From positions 248,001 to 312,000 of the forward strand of contig JAGQDJ010000040.1 of NCBI GenBank assembly GCA_022885665.1: DNA of 64,000 nucleotides, given 5' to 3'. Both the position numbers and the translations under genes were made by a program. The notes below the pieces were generated by a model that saw only the letters and a program-made list of their open reading frames with translations, ran no database searches and was not told the DNA's origin. The DNA is from Triops longicaudatus. Lineage: Eukaryota; Arthropoda; Branchiopoda; Notostraca; Triopsidae. Below, one piece after another: positions 24,801 to 36,370 of this stretch (positions within the stretch are counted from its first letter, which is position 1; every line of letters begins with the position of its first letter).

Positions 24801-26822
24801 TTGTATTGTTAATTTACGTATTACTGTGTGATGTCATAGTCGAAATAGATACATAACTAAATTACTTAATTACACTAATTAATGTATGACAATGAAGTCC
24901 ACATAACCGAATGGACTCGGATCCGGGCAGACCAGTACATTTGCTGCTGAACAAAATATTTTAACCGAAGTAGTTTTACATTGCATAATACGTACGCCTA
25001 GATAAACTAAACCATAAACTTACTTTCCATTTTAGGAGTGTAATACGTTTTCCTGGTTCTTTCGATGTTTGAGTTTATTTTGTGTGAATTATATGCAGCC
25101 GCACAATAAATAACTTACCGGGCCTAGTTTTGAATGAATTTGGCTGTGAGATTGCAGTTTAAAAGCTTCGTTCTCTATGTTTGGGAAGGAAAGTAATCAT
25201 ATTTTCCCGTCCCGAATTTCTCTCTGTCTTTCAAACAATATGTAGCCTATACCGTAAATAACTTGCTAGTGCAGCCTTTCACAATAACATCCTAAGCACG
25301 CTCACTTTAGCTATGTTCACTATTAGGTGGCAGGAATGTCGGTGCATGCTTATGCAGATATAACCTGCTTAAAATAACACACATTAATGGCCACAGAGAG
25401 CTAAATTGCCGTAGAACTCTGATTTATTAATCACACTGAGTAACAATGGTTGATACTTAGTATAGTTGTCGGATCCAAAATTCTTGAAATAGAATTATGA
25501 TAGAAAACTCTTTTGTGGAGTAAGAAAGATGACGTGCACTTTTGACTTTGGGGGAATAAGTTGCTAGGACCCGCAGATAAAGTCCATTTCTTTAACAAAA
25601 GTAAAAAAAAAATCACCAAGAGAGGCTTGACTAATTTGGATTTTTCCTAATCGGGGGTTGAGAAAATCAAAATTCAGCCGTACTTCGTCGGTGAAGAAGA
25701 ACTTTCGTTATAAAGTATAATCTACTTTAAAGAACCTTAATGTGAGCAGAAAAAAATAAGAAAAACAGCACGGTATATCCGAAGTTTGTTACATCAGACA
25801 CTTTTCTTTACATTTATTATGTAACTGGGTCTTCACAATCCGTCCATATTAGTTTACAATTCCTTACAAAAGGGTTCGTTATAGCGAGATTATACTGTGC
25901 CTGAATTCGATATTACACATGACACCTTTGTACTGTAATTGTTTCTTTGTACTGTTTGTCAAGACGTGTTTATCTACTCCATAGCAACCGATCTACGTTA
26001 TAACAAAATTGACACTTTGCCGTTGTTGCGGGTATGTCGAGAAAAAAGGGAAAAAGCGTTAGCCCCAAAACGGTCAGCCTATAAAGCGCAAAGGACATCC
26101 GAACTATAAATAAGGTCGAAATACCAAAATCTCGTCGTAACTTGTGATGCTGTGGTTTGCTTTTTTTGCGTGTATGAAGTCTTTAGCTTAGCATTTGTTT
26201 ACAATTTATTAGCCAGTTTTTTCCACAAGGTGCAACAATGCTTGCACGCGAATGCAATTTATGACTTGGGTTCCTGTCTTTCTTGAATTTACGCGCTCTG
26301 GGTTGTTTGTGCAAGTGGTTTTGTTAGACCTGCTTTCTCTGAGTCTTTCTCTTTATCCTTTCTCGCTATGTTCCGCTCGTAGGTAAATTCCGAAAGGAGT
26401 TTCGTCGTGTTGCGCGTTGCTGGAGTGGAAATCGTGTGTCACGTGGCAACACTACATCTTGGACGATGAGAGAATCCTACGCTCCATCCGCACATACTGC
26501 ACCGATGGTCCTGCCAGCTAATACTTTGACGGAATCATTGCAAAAAAGTGCGCAATCTGCAACTCCATGTCTATCCGATAAACTAGATAGGAAAGCAAAG
26601 ATACGACACCCGAAACTAGTCTCGTCAACCACCAGTATGGCTACTTCTACTACTGCTGCAAGAGTAGAAGTACCAGAAAGAGATTTACTAGTCTTACCCG
26701 GAAACGGCGATAATGGTCGCCCGGTTTCAAATGACTACAACCTTTTCTCATCACAGACTTCTATTCCCCGACAGATTTGCCGTAGAGGTAACTCTTCGAC
26801 ACGGAATGAGCGAACGTTTTGA
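15854..26822 (+). CDS. Allatotropin receptor-like GPCR (orexin-receptor family), isoform with first terminal exon
   Basis: A class A neuropeptide receptor of the plasma membrane, closest by recall to insect allatotropin receptors. Exons: 15854-16300, 20573-20720, 21488-21739, 22522-22675, 22962-23074, 26383-26822. Phases agree and give 517 aa. N-glycosylation sites NAT (5-7) and NTT lie in the N terminus. TM1 spans about 70-93 (LVGNFLVCMAVYRN) and TM2 about 104-127 (NLAVADFF, then PPTVLWDVTETWF, typical of the family). C142 at the TM3 start likely pairs with C224 of loop 2. The DRY motif is DRW at 166-168, as usual in this group. TM4 ends near LLIGDVPELVVL and TM5 has ALLYALPLLFM. The RRKAAKMLVVVV stretch opens TM6, and NPVIY is at 363-367 in TM7. 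The tail from 372 starts GKFRKEF and is long, Ser/Thr-rich and basic (about 145 aa). The start ATG at 15854 is the first in frame; ATG at residue 18 is an alternative. The donor after exon 4 (GTGCTC) and the acceptor of exon 3 (CGGAAG) are weak but required by frame. Confidence 0.93.
16301..20572 (+). other. First coding-region intron of the receptor gene (4.27 kb)
   Basis: It interrupts the receptor inside TM3, after the codon for Q149. AT-rich; no coding exon recognised. A short perfect hairpin lies at 19031-19058. Simple (TTA)n/T-rich tracts occur near 16738 and 19562. Confidence 0.8.
19031..19058. repeat. Perfect short inverted repeat (10-bp arms, 8-nt loop)
   Basis: ACTCATGATG at 19031-19040 is followed, after an 8-nt loop, by its exact reverse complement CATCATGAGT at 19049-19058. 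It lies in an intron; no function is suggested by the sequence. Confidence 0.8.
23075..26382 (+). other. Intron before the first terminal exon of the receptor gene (3.3 kb)
   Basis: It separates the TM7 exon from the first tail exon. AT-rich; no additional KFR-type tail exon was found in it, and no mobile element was recognised. Confidence 0.75.
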
Positions 26823-26941
26823 AAGAGAGGGCCGCAGTAAAATCAGGTTCAATATGGGTTTTCTTTACTGAAAGTCCATAAGAAACATATTTCGATTATG
26901 CTCTTTCAGTAGTGTTGAAATTGACTAGTCACGTGAAATCT

Positions 26942-26947
26942 AATAAA
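26942..26947 (+). terminator. Poly(A) signal AATAAA after the first terminal exon
   Basis: AATAAA lies 120 bases past the stop at 26822. It would allow a transcript to end before the second terminal exon, which supports alternative last exons rather than simple exon skipping. Confidence 0.55.
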
Positions 26948-27694
26948 ACGTTAAACCTTACCTAGGGTCCAAGGCAGTATCATCAACTCCGGGAAATGCC
27001 TTGCATCTCCTACAATCGGAAACAGAACTACTGTAATTATTTAACTGTCTTAAAACACACACAAAAAGGCTACCTGCTCATTTAGGCTTTACCTACTTCC
27101 TTTACGTAGCCCCCCACCTCCTTTGAAATATAGTCCCAGTTGCAATCAGTGCGGGTGATATTTCTTTCGCCTGATTTAGAGGAACTACGACAACCCTGGC
27201 TTTCTTTTCCCATGCTATTGCTTGATCTGGGGAGATTTTGGTCCAGAAAACTCACAGTAGTCTCCATACTTATAGCGTGTTCCCCCCATCCCCTACTCTG
27301 GTCGACCACTCGATTCCCTTTATTATCGCAATTGATTACAGCTGGACATTTCCTGTACTCACAGCGCATAGTAATTGTGAGTTTTTTTTCTGTCAATTAG
27401 GATTTAAGTTTGATGTCAATTTTGAGTATTTTTAAGCAACCCGTATCTAGCGTGTGACATTTTGTTTTCATTATTCCTAGCAATACCAGTTTCTAAAAAA
27501 CGGAAGTGCTAACTCAATGCAATCACGAAGACACCAGCGGAGAAAATTAACGTAGACCTTATTTTATCAATTGAATTATATGACACCAAATACATACGCT
27601 TCCTATACTTCTAATTCTAATACTCAATCTTCACCTTATGTATGAAAAGTTATGTTGTCCGTACTTTTCACATGTTTCGCTAATGTACTTACAG

Positions 27695-27948
27695 AAAAGT
27701 TCCGGCGGGAGTTCGTTAGTGCCATGAATTGTAGCACATGTTGTTTCAGGCGCCGAACAGCAAGCTCACGCCACCGTGCGGACGGCTTTGAAACCCACTC
27801 CTATACGTTAGCTTCGTCGGTGAGCTTCATTCGCAAGAGAGGGTGTTCAAGTAACTCATACTCATCCAATACTACCACGTCTTCGCTGATCAACCGCAGT
27901 GATACGATGACGCTGAGTGCTGCGTTACCCGCCATGATTGAAGAATAA
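27695..27948 (+). CDS. Second (alternative) terminal exon of the allatotropin receptor-like gene
   Basis: After a good acceptor (ATGTACTTACAG) the frame reads KFRREF, the same helix-8 motif that opens the exon at 26383 (KFRKEF). The exon accepts phase 1, so it can join the TM7 exon ending at 23074; the split codon becomes Glu instead of Gly. The tail is 84 residues: a cysteine cluster (NCSTCC) followed by RRR, a likely palmitoylation site stronger than the lone Cys of the other exon, then a Ser/Thr-rich region, ending in PAMIEE and a stop. The resulting receptor would be 455 aa. Reading: a tandem-duplicated, alternative last exon. It could instead be a decayed duplicate, but the frame is intact and the splice site good. 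Confidence 0.75.
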
Positions 27949-30900
27949 TATGTGGTCATGGCCACTTACGGCTAATGTTACAAGAAACCTAAAAGATACC
28001 CTTTTTGGTGATGAAAAAAATTATAGTGCTGATTGCTACATTAATTATTTTGCTTAAATTGAAGTAATGTTATTTGTAATGAAATTTGTCTAACATGTTT
28101 GTTGAATTAACAAATAAGTTTTCACCATAACTTAGAGCAATTTATTAAACAACAGTAACAAAATATTTGGAAAGTATCTGTAAGAGGTAATGTACGTACT
28201 CGCTGAAGTGTAGTATTAGTAAAAGCCTGCATCAAGCCCGAGTTTGTTCCGAGTCGGACAAAGTTATTAATACAATGTATTTTTTTACCATTTAAAGACA
28301 CAAGAAAGTTGGAATTAAAAAAAAAAATAATAAAAGAGAGACATATCTTGTGTGTTAAAGTGTCACATATTTAACGGTTGCGAAGGTTTTTGCTGGGCAA
28401 TTTTGTTGCCTGTATTTTTTTTTTCTTTTTTTTCTCAAGCATCTTCGCTCCATCGCTCACGCCGTGACGTGCTCCACGCGTAGTTAAAACTTATTCAGTT
28501 TCGGAGCCGACATGGTCTATGGGAGCACCTAGACAAGGCGAGCGAAGAATGAAAAAGACGCATTTACCCTATCATTTGGCTTTACCTGAAGGGGATCCTA
28601 TCATCAAGTGTTCCTCCGATTTCTTCAAGTATGCACTTTCTTCGACTCCTATTATGATAATGTCCCGTGTTTGGGTTCTTTCTTGTCTCTTTTCTTCACA
28701 GGGAGGACTTTTTAGAGAAACAGTGTCATACTTTGTAACATCGTTCGGCATTTCCTAGCATTTTTGAAGGAGATTGCGTGCATAATTGTTGTATGGATGC
28801 GGTTGTTCAACATTCCAACTTGGAGCGTGGACTCCTTTTCGGACCTGTTTCTTCCGTCCTCACGGATGTCGTTGTGGAAGTTGCCATAGCTCCTTTACGC
28901 GAATCTCCAATCATTACTGTCACATCTATCATCACTCAAATAAAAACCAAAGTTTAAGGTATTAAGGACCTTACTGAGAAAAAAGTGAGCCAAAAGAAAA
29001 GCAGTCATATAAGAGAAAAGACACCGCAGTACAACGGCCTCTCGACCTTGCTTAAGGGGGCTAGTTGGTTGGCTTGCAAGAACGAAATATAGTGCACGTA
29101 CCTACATAGGCACGTATATACTCAGGTTTTGTACTTACCGTTGTAGCATTCACTCGCACATGTATGATAAGTATACACTTTACTCGAGAAGTTTTCCGTG
29201 GTCCAGGTTATTCTCCATGGTGGAATTAGAGAGCGATTAAGTTCCCCTACGCCTTCAACGGTGGGACAATTGGAAGGGACATAGAGCGTCTAAAACTAAA
29301 GACTCAAGCTTTTGAGACCAGGATAGAACCAAGCGACTGTAGAGATTTACCTAGCCGTCGATGGATGTTTGATGATATCCCTTTGCCATAAGGAAAAAGG
29401 AACGCTAGTTCTGACAGTCTTTCGGTATAAAACAATGACGCCTGCATTTGTATTATTATTGCGATAGCAAAAGACTCCTTTCAGCGTTTATAAAAGCCTA
29501 CAGTAATCAATTATCTTTATGGGAGCGTAAAAGGCATTAGGATGTTTGAGAGATACTTATCTGGATGAAACTTCAGAGTTCCTGTCTTTTTAGGAAAAAA
29601 ATCAAGCTTGAAAGACCGAAGAGCCCCTTTTTCCATGGCAACCTGCTGAGAATACGAAAAGGAAGCTCATTTCATTCACATTCAGCCTAAAGGAAACAAT
29701 GTAAGTAGCTTAATAGCTAAACTTCTGTTTGGGAAGGGACCAGGTCTCTACTACTTCGCTGGACTATATGCGAAATCGTACCATAAATTCTCTCCGTCAG
29801 AGCAAAGATACCGTGTGTGTATCAGAAACAAGCAGGGATTGCATGAATCCATATTACGCTTTTCCCACGTTAATGGCTATATATTCATGTGTTTCGCCAC
29901 AGCCTGAGGGAGGAGAACTTACAGTCTTGTTTTCTTCTCCTCCTACTCAGATTCACCCTTCCCTACTTGAGCGATATCGAATCCTCGTTATAATTTTCGC
30001 TTACCACTCGTCGTACTACTGCGTTGGGGTTGTGTCAAGCCTCACGTTTTGTGTGACAGTAGGCTAGAGTATGATGAAAGACAGACCATATACCTCACCG
30101 GATATGAAGTTCCCATCAAAACAAGTCTAAGCTTGTATCAATATCGTAGGTCTGTCCCGTACTCCAACACCTTATGTATTCTTGACTGCGTATATCCTAC
30201 GTGATAGGTTGACCGGATAAAATTGCGTCGACGCACACTTTTTTACGTAACCCGAGAGTCTTTCACGCCTTTCCCTATTTATTAGGATTAAATGTGTTAC
30301 ACAGGATTCTGATGTAGGAAAAATATATATATTTTTTTCCATTTTTTTTCTTAAATGGAGCAGTTTATCATAGTAAAACAGTAAGAAAGCATAATAAAAG
30401 TTTATTGATTTTGTGTGTATTACGTTTTAAACACACGCGGGAAATCACTAAAGCAAGAAACTTTACATTGTTCCTCGAAAAACAGCACCATTGCTTGAAG
30501 TTTCGTTGAGTGTACCTTGAGTTTGTCTCATCAAATGTTCTAGAAGCATGTTCGATAAGAACTTTTCGATGCCGGCTCTAGTGAAAAGAAATAAAAAAGT
30601 AGAAAAAAAGTGCTATTGGAAGTCACAACCAAAATCCAGTTTCTCATAAGACGTGTACCGCTGTATGGTTGAGTCGTTAAAGGCCTGCATAAGTGTCCAT
30701 AACACTCCTTCGCTAAAAGGAGATGTTAATTCTGATTAGCTCTGTTTCCTGTCATGCATTGCTTTGGACAACTTTTTTATAACTTTTTATTTATCAACTT
30801 TAGCCTATCTTGTCCTATTGCCTTGCTAGATTGCTCTACTCTATCGTATCAGTATTTTTGTTTTCATGTTTATTTCTTTTCTTTTCGGGTGAGGAATTTG

Positions 30901-31860
30901 CGCAGAGGGAGCAATGAACTCGGTTCGATGATTTTCCGGTAAAACAAGGCATAAAAATTGGTTCACGTCGCAATCAAAGCTGCCTGGGGAGCTACATAAA
31001 AGGCCTTAGCCATAGCTACGGTTATGAGCGCGATGGGAAATGGTCCAAACTGAAAATACCTTGCCTTTTGCTGCTGGAAACCTTTCTTTACACAAACTTG
31101 GTGTTGTACGCTACCAAAGCAACTTTAATAAGAAAGCCTCCAAGTCGGCTTGTTCTTATAACCTGCCAACTGGCTATTGTTACTTCCGCAGAACAATAGA
31201 CATGCTGATGGTCTTTGAGGTTTTCAGAGCCAAACGTGCTATCGAAGATTGCGGGAAACAAAAGGCTGCAAACCGAGCAGAAAACCTGCATCATCTACTT
31301 TACAAATTACATTTCTTAGAAACAAAGTAAGTTATATGTAAGATCGTTTTGCATTTTTATTCCCCCAGAGAAAGAAAAAAACACTCCACCTCTTTTATTA
31401 CCATTATTACTATTATAGCCCTTCGTTTTCCTTTCCTCACAACTTCTCTATCAAAATCGTTTTATTTTCCCCGAGAAGCGTTCCGCCGTGATATGCTTGG
31501 AAGATGCGACCCATGGGACGTGTCTAGAGCAATTCGTTCTCAATTTGCTAGATGAACTCACTGGGAAGCTGGAGGTGACGCCCCGTTTGGTTACTTGTTA
31601 CAAGATGTACTCCGAGATATCCTGTCCGGAGGCGTCTGGGATGGTGTTTGGAGGTCGGACACGCCCCACTGCATTCGGACATTGATTCATTTGCGATCAT
31701 AAATGCCAATTGCGTCCTTTTTAATAATCCCCTTTTTAAAGCTGCCATTATCTCTTTTCAGAGGACTGGCATTCAATAAGAAAAAGCCTGGACCGACAAG
31801 ACCTCACACGTGAAAGAAGCAACATTGTGTCAAAATATTGGAAAAGACATTTCTAGCCAG
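27949..31860. other. Region downstream of the receptor with unassigned coding-like segments
   Basis: It includes the presumed 3' UTR of the second receptor isoform. Three short segments look like exons: 28759-28957 (acceptor TTTCCTAG, stop at the end), 29951-30067 (acceptor with a strong pyrimidine tract, then a hydrophobic stretch), and 31470-31653 plus 31762-31856 (joinable by a 108-bp GT/AG intron). They are described under findings. None could be tied to a complete gene, so no CDS is called. Confidence 0.4.
28144..28149 (+). terminator. Candidate poly(A) signal ATTAAA after the second terminal exon
   Basis: ATTAAA lies about 195 bases past the stop at 27948. A perfect AATAAA follows at 28329-28334. 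Either could serve the second receptor isoform. Confidence 0.35.
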
Positions 31861-34800
31861 ATCTGAGGGAGATGGCACCTAGGGAACGCTGATGAATCAT
31901 TGATCTGTCATACAAATGGATCATTGTTAAGGCTCCCCAAATAGCAATGCTCCGGGGGTGAGGGGTCTCTTAAGTGGATACTGATGTGTTTGGTTCAAGA
32001 TTATGGAGAGGACATTGGGGACTTACTTTTTTTAGGGGAAGACCAACACTTTACCCTGACATTTTTATATATAGAAGCCGACACAAAGAGGCATGCGTAC
32101 AAAAAATAGGATTGATCTTTAATCTACTCATTTGTACACATGGTGGCTTTGGCTTTCCCGGGTCCTGTGTGCAACGTGTTTATGCAGCCTCACGTGTTGT
32201 CTAATCAACTGAAGCCATCAATCCATGTATGCAGTCGGCACACTAGAGTGCTAAGATACACCGCCGAATACTTATTTGTTAGATTAACGGTGAATGATCT
32301 TTACAATGCATATTACAATCAAAATCTACATGGAAACGTTTTCTTATACGTAATCTTTTCATCTAGTGAGCTCCAATGCGTGGTTTTAGAAAGCTCCGTA
32401 GTTATAGAAAGTTTTTCCCTTTTATTCGAAAACGTAGTGCTTTTTGGTGTTCTAAGTGTTGCAAGCCACAGCAAGAACTTCCAGCCAGACGTCAGCAGCA
32501 AGCTATGCGCGGATTTTTATCTTCGCAGCAGAGGAGTTCACTGAGATAAGCGCCTGGCAGGAGTTCACTTTTCTGCCTCCCAAAGTAGTCGGCCCCATGC
32601 TGGAAACACACCTTTTCGCACAGCATAAACTCGTTGCCATTGCTTTGAAAGTAACCCTTTCTTTTTCCCCCACCGACTTCGAAAAAAAGACACTCATATA
32701 TTGCGGGTATGCGCCTTTTTTACTTTTCTTGCAGTTCGCTAGCAAAAAGCTCGGTTCATAACTTGCCCTTCAGAAGAGGACAGTTGCCTTCTCCCTGGCT
32801 TGATTTATGGTAGTTACGCATCTAACAAGTCTGCAGTTGTATACAAGTAGCTGACAAAAGGGAGGTTGCGGCGCTTGGCCACGACTACAAAATGTATCGT
32901 CGCAAGATAGTACTCTGGCACGTAAACCAGACTTGACTGATTGACAATGCTGGTCAGATCTCACAAAAGAGAGTCGGCGAACATTACGTCTCTTGGGAGG
33001 TCTGTGTTGCGGCAGGGAGTAATCGAGCGCCGAAACTTGCGGAGGAATCGCGGCATCTTTTTCGGTGTTGCTATACTATACTCAACCCTCCGCTTATCAT
33101 TCGAGTCTAAGCTGTTTAACATTAATTATAGCTCATATCTTTCCAAGATAGGAGATTCGTTTCGACCCCTTTACCCCAGGGATCTATTAGGGCGAAGGGC
33201 AATTTTTGCGGGTCATTGTGAAACAGCCCAAAAGAATCGAATTACGGGTCTCCCTTCTTCTGAAGGTTGGAAAGCTGGTTCGGGGATCCACAATAATTGT
33301 CTTATGGTAATGTCTCATCACCTTTTGAACTGGCGTGTGCCCATCGTTGGGAGGACCAAGGAGAGGCTGTGCGATGAGTCGGACCAAAACTTGATTTCAC
33401 GCTTTTTCCACCATTTTAAAATCAATCTTGACAGCGTGATATTTTGAAGCAGCACTTTTTATAGGGGCCAGGTTAGGAATCTAGTAAATTTTCAAGGACC
33501 CTGTCAAGTGTTATTTTCCTTTTTCCATTGCCCAAATTACAACCGTAGGAGGATTCCTTTTTCGAGGCGAGCGGTGCAAATTGAAAATTGTGGCGTGGGG
33601 GGAGACGCGAGATGCCATCTCCTGTAGCGCTAACTTAATTAGAGTGAAGAAGATTTGCATTTTCAAACAGGAGCTAGAAATGGGAGTTAATAAAGGGTGG
33701 TAAGTGAGGCTTCCCACCTCACATTTTAGCCCTCACCCCCTGATGAGATGGAATGATCATCTAAAGTAATGGAGCATGATATGGGACCCGGAATTACGAG
33801 AGTTTTTGCCTTGGATGTTGAAGTTCAAAAAATGAGGTTATGCCGTTCTTACGTCTTAGGTTAGAAACTTGGATGGTGCAATGAACGTGTGAACAGTTTT
33901 CAGTTAAGGTTTGTTTACTCGAGTTGAGGATGGCGGTTGTAAAACCCGGAACGTGAAGTTTTGTATGGTGCATTGCGGACCAAATTAGGTTGTGTGCGAA
34001 ATTGGAAGACGTTGTCTGACAGTCAATTGCGAAAAGTCGTGCGATGGAAAGTAACGGCTTTTTGTAACAAGGCTGAGGCTCTGGAACACATCAAGGAGCT
34101 TTTGAAAAGTCCAAAGGAAAACAGAAGAAGGAAAAAAAGAAGCTTACAAGAGCGGAAGACATCCATTAAGTTTGCTGCAGAGAGAACCTGAACAACAATA
34201 ACCCGACCCTTTTTCATAGTGTCGGCCATTGGTTGGCAAGGATTTTAATTGTGGTCAATCTTCTGGGGGAACGAGAACCAAGTGTTACAACGCTCAGGGT
34301 TCAAAAAAGCTTCGGCTACAGCTTTCCTGGACGATGGGGCTTTTCGGTTATAAACACTTGATTATGGCCCCCGTTTTCCATTAGGTAAATTATCAAGCAA
34401 GGAATGATGGTCAAGAAAGCCAACGACAAACCGTGAACACGGAAACCAATTATAGAAGGAAGATATACAACTAAAGTACCTGTCCTGCTATTTGCTGGCT
34501 CCGTCCAAAGATTTCCTTCGTATTTTTCACTCTGAACAGAAAGATACCTAAAGATCACGTACGTGGGCCATAAGAAACTAAATACTATTACTTTCAACAA
34601 AATTAGCGTAATATTTAAACTGTAGTAAAGCACTTTTGAAACAAGAAACTCTTTAGCTTTAAAGCCACAGTTGTGATTAGAAATCCCTCATTGCTTAGCA
34701 TTCTTTACCAAAGTTGTCTTTCGTGTCTCCAACAGATGAAATACATAAATTTTCATAATACTGTGTACAATACTTCATGTGGAATCTCATTTTCTTTCCC

Positions 34801-36370
34801 GTTTCGGCTGGTTTTTACATGAACAACCATTTTATTTTGAGCTCATCCCTCATCGATTCCTATCCAATCTTCAATGAATGCACGTAATTATATATATAAA
34901 ATAAACATAATACATATACAGAATGAATGCAATATGAACCAACGAAATCCAGTCAACCTTTTCTTGCATTTTCTTAGACACAGTTATATACATTTTCATT
35001 AGATTTTTATCTTGCGTTCACGAAACCCATTCAGACTTTTGCCCATTTTTGTCTTTTTGGTGCACAAATCAGTCCTTCTTTGTAACAGGCTGGTTTCAAA
35101 AAGAGTAGAAGAGAAGTTGCTAAAGCTTAGACGACACGTGTCTTTTTAAGATTCCTTAACATGAAGAAACCGTGAGGAAAAATCCAGTAAATGAAGGCCA
35201 AAGAAGGCCTAATTATTAAAAGCCCGTTTTAACTGTGCTTATGAGGCATACTTCTCTTTCTTTGCCTTTTTAAATGATCTTTCTTAAGTCAAAACTGGGT
35301 CTGGTATTGATTCTGCGTCTCTTAACAGTGGAGAACCCTCACAGTATTGAAAGCAAGAAAGAAAGCTCCGCTGAGAAAAGCGCCTGCGGAAAGCGAGAGT
35401 TGGATAACAGAGCTCTGAAAGCACCAGCAAATATTACCGCTAACTCAAAAGAAAGTTACGCGGAAATTTCCTTTGTGAAACAGCTACTGGAAGGTCGTTC
35501 GTATCACTCGCTTTCATCAATTTATTCATCCATTAAGCCTATGTTTCATTATGTGTATCTACTGATAGTGTCTAGAGGGAGACATGCCGACCAGTCGGAT
35601 TTGCCTAGACTGACCGAAATCCGGAAAGGCAGCTTGAATATCTTCCCGTTGGCGGAATAGGACAGTCTGGTACACGGACTTCCCTGTCCCATAGGCGGAT
35701 TTTCTTGTGAGGCCCGAGGTGATTTGCTGCTTGCTGGCCTTTTTGCTACTAGACTTTACTTCAAAGGGGGGCAGAGAATAACAAAGAAGTCAAAAGCCCT
35801 GGCCGGCTTCGTAGCACGCGACACAGCTTTCATCAATGACCATCAGCCTCAGGTGACGCGTCAGCCTGCGAGCCCAATTTATGGAGTTAGGGAAGCATTT
35901 TGCCCGAATCCTTAAAAGTGAGAAAAAAAGGCAGAATCTCCTTTTACAGCGATTTTTCCCCCAAAGGCTTTGGGTTAATTTTAATAAGTGTTTTTATTGA
36001 ATTAAGCACACCGTTTTCACTTGCGCTCCATTTACAAGGTTTGAACATCACGGGAAAGTGTTTAGTTCACTGGACAGTTCTTCCGCAGCTATTTTTGGGC
36101 CATAGTTTTACAAATACAAGAAAGCTTTAATTCTTGAATTACAAGACACATAAATTAAGACATTCCTCTAAATAACCCTGTGAATGTACGCCGCAATATG
36201 AAAGAACTGTGTTGGATGTACCACCAATATATTTTTCGTTATAATTAAGAATATGTGAGCTGCTTTGTGCGGTTGTAACAACGCTAAGATTTTTTTTTAA
36301 GCACGCAACTGTACATAAAAAGAGGTCTCAGAAAGTTGCAGTGCGATTTAAGGAGTTTGCGGTCCTCGGA
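31861..36370. other. Gene-free stretch, no recognised feature
   Basis: Mixed-composition DNA with one long unassigned open frame (32941-33447, 168 codons, an ATG two codons in) lacking family similarity or clear splice sites. A 10-bp palindrome TGACGCGTCA lies near 35855. Nothing else was recognised. Confidence 0.5.

Noticed and set aside
28735..28758. A 24-bp intron (GTAACA ... CCTAG) that would also keep frame
   Set aside because: Far below the minimum intron length; the donor at 28629 is the better partner if the exon is real.
35850..35870. TGACGCGTCA palindrome as a CRE-like site
   Set aside because: A single 10-bp palindrome is expected by chance in 64 kb, and nothing nearby supports a promoter.
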